Both the position numbers and the translations under genes were made by a program. A model generated the notes under the pieces. The model worked only from the letters and a program-made list of their open reading frames with translations, made no database searches and had not been told where the DNA came from. 64,000 nt of DNA from Myxococcus qinghaiensis. Its GTDB lineage: Bacteria; Myxococcota; Myxococcia; Myxococcales; Myxococcaceae. The stretch is taken from the NCBI RefSeq assembly GCF_024198215.1, contig NZ_JAKCFA010000015.1:62001-126000 (forward strand), given 5' to 3'. How positions within the stretch are numbered: position 1 is the stretch's first letter; every line of letters starts with the position of its first letter. Positions 38,343-49,092 of this stretch are shown one piece after another.

Positions 38343-39782
38343 ATGTGTCGCTCGCCGTCATGGTTCGTCCCCGCGCGAAGGCCATCCCATCCCGGAGAGA
38401 GCCTGAAGACGACGACGCGCGGCCGAGCGGGTTGGCTGCTGGGGCCGATAGCGCTCGGATTCAGCTTGGCGCACGGTGCTCCGGCGCGGCAACCAACGGA
38501 CCCTGGCGAGGGTGGCGGAGCAACACTCTTCCAGAACGTGCGCGTCTTCGATGGTCGCGGAGGCGCGCTCTCCGGCCCCAGGAATGTCTTGGTGCGCGGC
38601 AACCGGATCGACCGCATCTCCCCGGAGCCGATACCGACGGAGCGCAGCGGGAACATGGTCGTGGTGGATGGCGGCGGCCGCACGCTGATGCCCGGCCTCA
38701 TCGACGCACACTGGCACGCCCTGTTGGTACGGCCTTCCACCGCGCTGCTGTTGCAAGCCGAAGTCGGCTATCTCAACCTCCTGGCTGGCGCCGAAGCCCA
38801 GGCCACCTTGTTGCGCGGGTTCACGACGGTGCGGGATCTGGGCGGCCCTGTCTTCGCCCTCAAGCAAGCCATCGACGAGGGAACGGTGGCGGGCCCGCGC
38901 ATCTACCCTTCCGGCGCGATGATCACGATCACCAGCGGGCATGGAGACTTCCGCTCGTCGTTCGAGGTTCCACGCGTGGTGGGGTCCCCCCAGTCCCGGG
39001 GAGAGAAAGTGGGGGCAGCCATGATTGCCGACAGCCCGGATGAGGTGCGCGTTCGAGTCCGCGAGCAACTGCTCCAGGGGGCATCTCAAATCAAGCTCAC
39101 CGCGGGTGGAGGGGTGGCCTCACCCCACAGCCCGTTGGATGCCTCCACCTTCACGGAGTCCGAGCTTCGCGCGGCGGTGGAGGCGGCGGAGAACTGGGGC
39201 ACGTACGTGACGGTGCATGCCTACACCTCGGCTTCCATCCGGCGCGCGATCTCCGCTGGCGTCAAGTGCGTCGAGCACGGCCACCTGATGGACGAGTCCA
39301 CCGCCCAGCTCATCGCGACGAAGGGGATATGGCTGAGCACGCAGCCGTTCCCTGACGAGATGGCTGATGCGTTCCCGAAGGGCTCCGTCGAGCACACCAA
39401 GGCGCTCCAGGTGTTCGCCGGCACGGACAAGACCTATGCCCTGGCGAAGAAGCACAAGGTGAAGCTCGCCTTCGGGACGGACATCTTGTTCTCGTCCGCG
39501 CTCGCGCGACGTCAAGGCGAGCTGCTGGCCAGTCTGCTCCGTTGGTTCAAGCCCGCCGAAGTGCTCGCGATGGCGACGAGCACCAACGCCGAGTTGATGG
39601 CGTTGTCCGGCCCGAGGAACCCGTACCCGGGCAAGCTGGGCGTCGTCGAAGAGGGGGCCCTCGCGGACCTGCTTCTCGTCGACGGAGACCCGCTCGCCGA
39701 CATCAAGCTGCTCACGAACCCCGAGAAGAACCTCCTCGTCATCATGAAGGACGGGAAGATCTACAAGAACTCGCTTCGCTGA
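38343..39782 (+). CDS. Secreted amidohydrolase (imidazolonepropionase/prolidase-like metal-dependent hydrolase)
   Basis: 479 residues if started at the ATG at 38343. The N-terminus after residue 20 looks like a signal peptide (KTTTRGRAGWLLG then a hydrophobic run ending AHGAPA), so the enzyme is probably exported. The metal-site motif DAHWH, the Lys segment QIKLTAGGG, VTVHAYT, VKCVEHGH and FGTDI are the ordered ligands of the amidohydrolase superfamily, with the C-terminal beta-sandwich motif GVVEEGALADLLLVDGDP. Substrates in this subgroup are often dipeptides or cyclic amides; unknown here. An in-frame CTG at 38403 preceded by GGAGAG would begin exactly at the signal peptide and could be the true start. 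The gene lies between 31-bp direct repeats. Confidence 0.83.
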   Translation: MCRSPSWFVPARRPSHPGESLKTTTRGRAGWLLGPIALGFSLAHGAPARQPTDPGEGGGATLFQNVRVFDGRGGALSGPRNVLVRGNRIDRISPEPIPTERSGNMVVVDGGGRTLMPGLIDAHWHALLVRPSTALLLQAEVGYLNLLAGAEAQATLLRGFTTVRDLGGPVFALKQAIDEGTVAGPRIYPSGAMITITSGHGDFRSSFEVPRVVGSPQSRGEKVGAAMIADSPDEVRVRVREQLLQGASQIKLTAGGGVASPHSPLDASTFTESELRAAVEAAENWGTYVTVHAYTSASIRRAISAGVKCVEHGHLMDESTAQLIATKGIWLSTQPFPDEMADAFPKGSVEHTKALQVFAGTDKTYALAKKHKVKLAFGTDILFSSALARRQGELLASLLRWFKPAEVLAMATSTNAELMALSGPRNPYPGKLGVVEEGALADLLLVDGDPLADIKLLTNPEKNLLVIMKDGKIYKNSLR

Positions 39783-39800
39783 GCTCCGCCGGCACCGCCA

Positions 39801-39831
39801 CCCCTGCCCCGCTGGAAAGCCGACGGCCCGG
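39801..39831. repeat. 31-bp direct repeat, copy 2, downstream of the amidohydrolase
   Basis: Second copy of the element at 38195-38225 (28 of 31 identical). Its last ten bases form the left arm of the hairpin at 39822-39865. Confidence 0.75.
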
Positions 39832-39865
39832 GCCAGCCCCTCGCGGGTGCCGACACCGGGCCGTC
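39822..39865. terminator. Hairpin between convergent amidohydrolase and ndk genes
   Basis: A perfect 10-bp stem (GACGGCCCGG / CCGGGCCGTC) with a 24-nt loop lies between the two stop codons and can serve both directions. No U-tract. Confidence 0.55.
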
Positions 39866-39896
39866 AGTCAGGAGCCCCGCTGGGGGCCCCGCCGCC

Positions 39897-40340
39897 CTAC
39901 TTCTTGGCGGTGTAGTCGTACGGCTGCACTTCCGTCTCGCGGAAGAAGTACGCGATCTCGTTCTTCGCGTTCTCCAGGCTGTCGGAGCCGTGCACCGTGT
40001 TCTGGTCGATGCTGGTGGCGAAGTCCTTGCGGATGGTGCCCTCAGCCGCCTGCGCGGGGTTGGTGGCGCCCATGATGTCGCGGTTGCCCAGGACGGCGTT
40101 CTCGCCCTCCAGCACCATCAGGACGACGGGGCCGGAGATCATGAACTGCACCAGGTCCTTGAAGAAGGGCCGGGCCTTGTGGACCGCGTAGAAGCCCTCG
40201 GCCTCCTTCTGGGAGAGCTGCTGGAGCCGGATGGCGACCGGCTTCAGACCCTTCTCCTCGAAGCGGCTGATGATCTTCCCGATGACGCCCTTCTGCAGAC
40301 CGTCCGGCTTGATGATGGAAAGCGTACGCTCGATGGCCAT
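39897..40340 (-). CDS. ndk: Nucleoside diphosphate kinase
   Basis: 147 residues with full family sequence ([39 protein letters not shown]). The phosphorylated histidine lies in NTVHGSDS near residue 117. It transfers the gamma phosphate between nucleoside triphosphates and diphosphates. It is 32 bp downstream of sucD on the same strand; the pairing makes sense because succinyl-CoA synthetase produces an NTP directly. Confidence 0.98.
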   Translation of the reverse strand: MAIERTLSIIKPDGLQKGVIGKIISRFEEKGLKPVAIRLQQLSQKEAEGFYAVHKARPFFKDLVQFMISGPVVLMVLEGENAVLGNRDIMGATNPAQAAEGTIRKDFATSIDQNTVHGSDSLENAKNEIAYFFRETEVQPYDYTAKK

Positions 40341-40372
40341 TTTGACTGGCTCCTTGTTCCCTTGAGGGGGTG

Positions 40373-41269
<897 letters not shown>

Positions 41270-41309
41270 GGCGCTCCTTCAAAAAAGTGTGGGCGATGAA
41301 GCGCGCGGA

Positions 41310-42470
<1,161 letters not shown>

Positions 42471-42568
42471 CGAGGCTCCATGTGGAGACGAGGGGGACGA
42501 CCCCTTACAGGCGTCAGCGCGTGGCCCTCATTGCGCAGAAACCGACGGATGGCAAGGCCGTTTGACCC

Positions 42569-42598
42569 TGCACACACCGCGGTGCGGCAGCGTGTGCA
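42569..42598. promoter_or_regulatory. Inverted repeat upstream of sucC
   Basis: TGCACAC and GTGTGCA form a perfect 7-bp dyad with a 16-bp GC-rich centre, about 100 bp upstream of sucC and 150 bp past the sdhB stop. It could be an operator or part of a terminator; the sequence does not decide. Confidence 0.3.
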
Positions 42599-42746
42599 CA
42601 GCTGATAACCAGGAATGTCCGCGTGGATGAGGCCGCCTTCACCTCACCCGGGCGACGGGGCGAACGCTCGAACGGCGACGGCCCATGCGGTATCCCGGAG
42701 GACACGCGCACGAGGCCGCTCGCACGTCACGGAAGTGACGGACGCG

Positions 42747-43553
42747 TCACCCCGGACCGCTGTGGCCCTTCTTCTCCTCTTCCTGCGAGAAGAGGTCCTT
42801 GATGACCAGCTTGGTCACCTGACGGTTCATCATCGCGATGGAGGTGGTGAGCGGAATCTCCTTCGGGCAGACCTTCACGCAGTTCTGCGCCTTGCCGCAG
42901 TCCTGCACGCCACCGGGCCCCATGAGCGCGCGCACGCGCTCCTCGGAGTTCAGCTTGCCCGTGGGGTTCATGTTGAACAGGCGGGCCTGAGAGATCGCCG
43001 CGGCGCCCACGAAGTCGTTGCCCAGCGTCACCTGGGGGCACGCCTCCAGGCAGCTGCCGCACGTGATGCACGTGGAGAGCACGTACATCGTGGACTGGTC
43101 CACCGGGGACTGGCGCGGGCCGGGCCCCAGGTTGTGGGTGCCGTCCGTGGGAATCCAGCCCTTCACCTTCTTGAGCGCCTCGAACATCCGGCTGCGGTCC
43201 ACGGCCAGGTCCCGGACCACGGGGAACTTGCTCATGGGCTCCAGGGTGATCGGCTGCTCCAGCTTGTCGATGAGCGCCGAGCACGCCATGCGCACCCGTC
43301 CGTTGATGTTGATGGCGCAGCTGCCGCAGACCTCCTCGAGGCACGCGGCGTCCCACACCACGGGGGGCACGCGCTTGCCCTCCACGGTGACGGGGTTGCG
43401 CTGGATCTCCATCAGGCACGAGATGACGTTGGCGCCCTTGCGATAGGGGACCTTGAACTCCTCATAGCGGCCCGGCTGGTCCGGAGCGTCCTGCCGCCAG
43501 ATGCGGAAGGAGATGGATTGGGTGCTGACGGCGCCTGCCTGTGCGGTGTCCAT
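42747..43553 (-). CDS. sdhB: Succinate dehydrogenase / fumarate reductase iron-sulfur subunit
   Basis: 268 residues. Ligands of the [2Fe-2S] cluster are in CLEEVCGSC and the following RVRMAC. The [4Fe-4S] and [3Fe-4S] clusters are in CITCGSCLEACP and NCVKVCP. It carries electrons from SdhA to the quinone site. It starts 80 bp after sdhA. No membrane anchor gene is next to it. Confidence 0.97.
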   Translation of the reverse strand: MDTAQAGAVSTQSISFRIWRQDAPDQPGRYEEFKVPYRKGANVISCLMEIQRNPVTVEGKRVPPVVWDAACLEEVCGSCAININGRVRMACSALIDKLEQPITLEPMSKFPVVRDLAVDRSRMFEALKKVKGWIPTDGTHNLGPGPRQSPVDQSTMYVLSTCITCGSCLEACPQVTLGNDFVGAAAISQARLFNMNPTGKLNSEERVRALMGPGGVQDCGKAQNCVKVCPKEIPLTTSIAMMNRQVTKLVIKDLFSQEEEKKGHSGPG

Positions 43554-43633
43554 GTGGCTCGACCCTTCACTTCCAAGTCAGTTGCGGGGACCCGCGCTCG
43601 CGCACGGGCCCACCCAGAAAGTTTCCCGGTGAC

Positions 43634-45511
43634 TCACGCGTACCAGCGCGGCTCGGGCTTCAACACCGGCGTCGGGACGTCCTCGTAGGAGATGTTCGGC
43701 CCTTCTTCCGCGTACTTCGCGATGGTCGTCTTCGCCCACCTGTCGTGGCGCGCCTGCCACAGCGCCATCCACGACGGGTCGTCGTTGGGGTCCTTCGTCT
43801 TCGGCTCGGGCAGCGAGAAGTCCGGCTTGTAGTGCGCGCCACGGCTCTCGTCGCGCAAGAGCGCACTGGTGGCGATGACCTCGCCCAGCTCCAGCATGTT
43901 CCAGAGCTGGTTGGTGTACGACAGCGACCGGTTGGACGAGTTGCCCGTGTCCAGGACGTTGACGTTCTTCCAGCGGCTCTTCAGCTCGCGGATCTTCTCC
44001 ACCGTCTTCTTCAGGCGGTCGTTGTAGCGGACGACGGTGCAGTTCTCCGTCATCACGTCGCCCAGCTCCTGGCTCAGGCCGTAGGGGTTCTCCGGGCCGG
44101 CCATCTTCTTGATGGTCCCGAACCGGTCCTCCCAGTAGCGCTTCGCGTCCTGGAAGTACTTCTCCGGCATCGCCGCCGCGCTCGTCGTGTTGCTCTTGGC
44201 GAACGACGCCATGGCCGGGCCGCCGATCATCCCCGAGTAGATGCAGGAGAGCAGCGAGTTGGCGCCCAGGCGGTTGCCGCCGTGGAACGCGTAGTCCGCC
44301 TCGCCCGCGGCGTAGAGGCCCGGGATGTTGGTGGACTGGTTCTTCGGGCTGCCCTCGAGCGGCGTGAGCGTCTTGGGGTCCGCCTCGAACTGCACGTACA
44401 GGCCGCCCATCGAGTAGTGCATGCCCGGGAAGATGACCATCGGCGTGACGCGCGGGTCGTCTCCCACGAACTTCTCGTAGATCTCCATGACGCCCTTGAT
44501 CTTGGCGTCCAGCGTCTTGGCCGGGATGTGCGTCACATCCAGGTACACGCCGTCCCTGCCCCCGATGCCCATGCCCAGGTCGCGGCAGACGATGAAGATC
44601 TCCCGCGTGGCCACATCGCGCGGCACCAGGTTCTTGTACTTGGGGTACTTCTCCTCGAGGAAGTACCAGCGCTCGCTCTCCGGGATGTCCCGGGGCCCGC
44701 GCGTGTCGCCCTTCTTCCGGGGCACCCAGACACGGCCACCCTCGCCGCGCACCGACTCGCTCATCAGGCGCAGCTTGTCCTCGCCCGGAATCGACGTCGG
44801 ATGCACCTGGATGAACTCGCCGTTCGCGTAGATGGCGCCCTCCATGTAGGCGCGACCCGCGGCGGTGCCGGTGTTGATGATGGAGTTGGTGGAGCGACCG
44901 AACACGATGCCAGGGCCGCCCGTTGCCAGGCACACGGCCTCCGCCGGGAAGGTGCGGATCTCCATGGTGCGAAGGTCCACCGCCACGCTGCCGATGCAAC
45001 GGCCGCCCTCGTCCTTCACCGTGCCGAGCCACTCCCAGTACTCGTACTTGGTGACCTTGCCCTCGGCCTCATAGCGGCGAACCTGCTCGTCCAGCGCGTA
45101 GAGCAGCTGCTGGCCGGTCGTCGCGCCGGCGAAGGCGGTGCGGTGGTGAAGCGTGCCGCCGAAGCGGCGGAAGTCCAGCAGGCCTTCCGGCGTGCGGTTG
45201 AACGTCACGCCCATGCGGTCCAGCAGGTAGATGATGCCGGGGGCCGCGTAGCACATGCCCTTCACGGAGATCTGCTCGGCCAGGAAGTCGCCGCCTCGCA
45301 GCGTGTCCTTGACGTGGATCTCCGGACTGTCGCCCTCGCCCTTGGTGTTCACCGCGCCGTTGATGCCGCCCTGGGCGCAAACCGAGTGCGAGCGCTTCAC
45401 CGGGACGAGCGAGAGCACATCCACCTGGTGGCCCGCCTCCGCGAGCTTGATCGTCGTCATCAGCCCGGCGAGTCCGCCGCCCACCACCGTGAACCGCGCT
45501 GCTGCTGCCAT
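43634..45511 (-). CDS. sdhA: Succinate dehydrogenase / fumarate reductase flavoprotein subunit
   Basis: 625 residues from the ATG at 45511, which has AGGAG six bases upstream; an ATG at 45514 is also possible, and the open frame extends further without family features. The FAD-binding start (FTVVGGGLAGLMTTIKLAEAG) and the flavin-linking histidine context RSHSVCAQGG are present, as is HPTSIPGEDKL. Length and sequence style suit the enzymes that pair with a single cytochrome b anchor. It oxidises succinate and passes electrons through SdhB to menaquinone. mdh lies upstream, separated by a strong hairpin. Confidence 0.96.
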   Translation of the reverse strand: MAAAARFTVVGGGLAGLMTTIKLAEAGHQVDVLSLVPVKRSHSVCAQGGINGAVNTKGEGDSPEIHVKDTLRGGDFLAEQISVKGMCYAAPGIIYLLDRMGVTFNRTPEGLLDFRRFGGTLHHRTAFAGATTGQQLLYALDEQVRRYEAEGKVTKYEYWEWLGTVKDEGGRCIGSVAVDLRTMEIRTFPAEAVCLATGGPGIVFGRSTNSIINTGTAAGRAYMEGAIYANGEFIQVHPTSIPGEDKLRLMSESVRGEGGRVWVPRKKGDTRGPRDIPESERWYFLEEKYPKYKNLVPRDVATREIFIVCRDLGMGIGGRDGVYLDVTHIPAKTLDAKIKGVMEIYEKFVGDDPRVTPMVIFPGMHYSMGGLYVQFEADPKTLTPLEGSPKNQSTNIPGLYAAGEADYAFHGGNRLGANSLLSCIYSGMIGGPAMASFAKSNTTSAAAMPEKYFQDAKRYWEDRFGTIKKMAGPENPYGLSQELGDVMTENCTVVRYNDRLKKTVEKIRELKSRWKNVNVLDTGNSSNRSLSYTNQLWNMLELGEVIATSALLRDESRGAHYKPDFSLPEPKTKDPNDDPSWMALWQARHDRWAKTTIAKYAEEGPNISYEDVPTPVLKPEPRWYA

Positions 45512-45683
45512 CATCGTCTCCTTGACTGCCGGGATCCCGGACGCGCCAGCCGTCAGCCGGCTCGCCACGTTGGCGCGCCACGCTCCGGACATCCCCGTGC
45601 GAGTTCTACAGGCTAGTTAACTTGGCGGAACCGCGCCGCAACGGCGGCGTCGAAAGCGATAAGCCCGCGTCATCCGCGGCATC

Positions 45684-45725
45684 AGCCGTGAAGCCCGCCG
45701 ACTGCTTCCGGCGGGCTTCACGGCT
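45684..45725 (-). terminator. Hairpin terminator after mdh
   Basis: A perfect 16-bp stem (AGCCGTGAAGCCCGCC / GGCGGGCTTCACGGCT) with a 10-nt loop begins 8 bp beyond the mdh stop. There is no U-tract. It should separate icd-mdh from sdhAB. Confidence 0.7.
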
Positions 45726-45733
45726 GGAACGGA

Positions 45734-46678
45734 TTACAGCTTGACTGAGTCGACCGTCTTCTTCACCGACTGGAAGGACTTCTCCAGCTCGGCCTTCTCG
45801 GCGGCGTTGAGGTCGACGGTGATGACCTTCTCGATGCCGCCCGCGCCGATCTGCACGGGGGTGCCGAAGAAGTAGTCGCTGATGCCGTACTGGCCCTTCA
45901 GCAGCGCCGCGCCCGGCAGGATGCGCTTGCGGTCGAAGATGAAGCTCTCCGCCATGGCGATGGAGGAGGCCGCGGGCCCGAAGTAGGCGCTGCCCGTCTT
46001 GTACAGGCCGACCAGCTCCGCGCCGCCCTCACGGGTGCGCTTGACGATGGCGTCCAGCTTGTCCTTCGCGATGAGCTCCGTGAGGGGCACGCCGCCCACG
46101 GTGCTGTGACGCACCATGGGAACCATGTCGTCGCCGTGGCCACCGAGCACCAGCGCCTCCACGTCACGGATGGAGCAGTTGAGCGCCTCCGCCACGAAGC
46201 ACTTGAAGCGGCTGGTGTCCAGCACGCCCGCCATGCCCACCACCATGTTGTCCGGCAGCTCGGCGATCTTGTGGAGCGCGAACACCATCGCGTCCAGCGG
46301 GTTCGCCACGTTGATGACGAACGCGCCCGGGGCGTGCTGCTTGATGTTGGCAGCCACGTCCTTCATGATCTTGAGGTTGATCTCGAGCAGGTCCTCGCGG
46401 CTCATGCCCGGCTTGCGGGGCATGCCGGCCGTGATGATGATCACGTCCGAGCCAGCGACATCCTTCCAGTCCGTGGTGCCGGTGACGCGACAGTCGTAGC
46501 CGTCCACCGCCGCCAGCTGGTTGATGTCCAGCGCCTTGCCCTTGACCAGACCTTCGGCCACGGGGATGTCGTACAGGAACACGTCACCCAGCGACTTCTG
46601 CACCGCCAGCAGCGCGAGGTTGCCGCCGATCTGCCCGCCGCCGATGAGGCCAATCTTCTTCTTGCGATTCTGAGCCAT
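45734..46678 (-). CDS. mdh: Malate dehydrogenase
   Basis: 314 residues from the ATG at 46678, the usual family length; an ATG at 46696 would add six residues. The lactate/malate-dehydrogenase fold is shown by the NAD loop GLIGGGQIGGN, the substrate arginines in AGMPRKPGMSR and the catalytic histidine in GGHGDDMVP near 175. MPRKPG favours malate over lactate. It is 33 bp downstream of icd. Confidence 0.97.
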   Translation of the reverse strand: MAQNRKKKIGLIGGGQIGGNLALLAVQKSLGDVFLYDIPVAEGLVKGKALDINQLAAVDGYDCRVTGTTDWKDVAGSDVIIITAGMPRKPGMSREDLLEINLKIMKDVAANIKQHAPGAFVINVANPLDAMVFALHKIAELPDNMVVGMAGVLDTSRFKCFVAEALNCSIRDVEALVLGGHGDDMVPMVRHSTVGGVPLTELIAKDKLDAIVKRTREGGAELVGLYKTGSAYFGPAASSIAMAESFIFDRKRILPGAALLKGQYGISDYFFGTPVQIGAGGIEKVITVDLNAAEKAELEKSFQSVKKTVDSVKL

Positions 46679-46711
46679 GGATTCGCCGTCTCCCATTTCC
46701 CCGTGAGGGGA

Positions 46712-48010
<1,299 letters not shown>

Positions 48011-48054
48011 GGACGTGCTCCTGGAAGGTGTGGCCGTGTAAGAATTGGCGCGGG

Positions 48055-48084
48055 ATAGTCGAGAACCCGCCCCCCTCCCGTCAA
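48055..48084 (-). promoter_or_regulatory. Candidate sigma70-type promoter of icd-mdh
   Basis: On the minus strand TTGACG (complement of 48079-48084) is followed after 18 bp by GACTAT (complement of 48055-48060), leaving a leader of about 40 nt before the icd start. Confidence 0.5.
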
Positions 48085-48195
48085 GGAGTTTGGCCACCCC
48101 TCCAGGGTGCAGGACTTATCGGACCCAGCGGCGCGGCACGAGAGGATGTCCCCTCGCGCGCTCCACGAGCACTCGATGTCCTCTCGCCGGCCCGA

Positions 48196-48759
48196 CTACC
48201 AGCAGGCCAGGCCGGGCGCGGGCAGCTCCACCGTCACGGTGAGCCCCTGCTCCACTCCGCGCGCCACATCCAATGTCCCGCCCACGGATTCCACCAGCTC
48301 CCGCGCGCGAGCCAGCCGCCGGTGCGCCGGCCCCACCAGCATGGGCGACAGCAACACGGCCCTCAGCTCCCGCTCCGACAGGTGCGCGTCCGGCGTCACC
48401 ACCTGGAAGCGCGGGCCCTCGTCACCGAAGTCGTCCGGCGAATCCAGGCAGACGCGAACCCCGGCTTCCCCGGCGTGGTCCGCCGCGTGCGCCATCAACA
48501 GCAACAACACCTGCCGTGTGCGCCGCACACCCGTCCGCGCCAGCACCGCTTCCTCTGGAAGTTCCAGTTTCACCGCGATGCCGTGGATTCTGCGTGTGAC
48601 TTCCAGCAATTCCTTGGATTCACGCATGAGCGCCGCCACATCCACCTGGTGGAAATCCGGCCCCTCCACCGACTCCAGGGAGGCCACGCGCACGGGGCGT
48701 CCGCCCTCGTCCGTCGCTTCACCCGAAGTGCTTCCCACCCAATCCCGTGCCGCGCTCAT
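48196..48759 (-). CDS. Stand-alone histidine-kinase-like ATPase (GHKL) domain, degenerate
   Basis: 187 residues. The stretch from about residue 40 (VDVAALMRESKELLEVTRR...IHGIAVKLELP) to RQVLLLLMAHAADHA matches the start of a HATPase_c domain, and LVESVGGTLDVARGVEQGLTVTVELP at the end matches its last strand. The N-box asparagine is replaced (LLMAHAADH where LLxNAxDA is expected), and no DxGxG box is visible. There is no HisKA domain or membrane segment. It probably does not bind ATP normally and may act as a binding partner; function unknown. It diverges from the PilZ gene. Confidence 0.55.
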   Translation of the reverse strand: MSAARDWVGSTSGEATDEGGRPVRVASLESVEGPDFHQVDVAALMRESKELLEVTRRIHGIAVKLELPEEAVLARTGVRRTRQVLLLLMAHAADHAGEAGVRVCLDSPDDFGDEGPRFQVVTPDAHLSERELRAVLLSPMLVGPAHRRLARARELVESVGGTLDVARGVEQGLTVTVELPAPGLACW

Positions 48760-49006
48760 CGCTCACCTCATCTGGTTGGCGTGCAGGAAGGAGTTTACTG
48801 GAGCAATCCGACTCGCTCCATTTCACTACGAGAAAGCACGCAGAGCGTGGTTGACTGGTGACATTACAGTTGCGCGACATCTTGGCGGTGGCGTTGTCGG
48901 GTGCTGGGCATACAGTTCGTGAAACTTGGAGAAATGACCTGTCACGGTTGACCCAGTGACCTAGATTCCGGCCTTGACGAAAACAGCAAGGCTGCACAAA
49001 TTCGAT

Positions 49007-49034
49007 TTGACTGTTCCTGCCGACTCCGTATGAT
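49007..49034 (+). promoter_or_regulatory. Sigma70-like promoter of the PilZ-diiron operon
   Basis: TTGACT at 49007-49012, a 16-bp spacer and TATGAT at 49029-49034 form the best promoter match in the window. The upstream 48760-49006 stretch is AT-richer and holds the divergent promoter region. The -10 box contains the ATG at 49030, so that ATG cannot be the translation start. Confidence 0.7.
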
Positions 49035-49092
49035 ACGGACCCATAGCGAAATGCCGCCCACCGCAGCACCGCTGGAGCAGGGAGGAACTGTT

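Noticed and set aside
45512-45592. N-terminal extension of SdhA, possibly a leader or a remnant of sdhC
   Set aside because: It is short, not hydrophobic and precedes a well-placed ribosome-binding site at the internal ATG.
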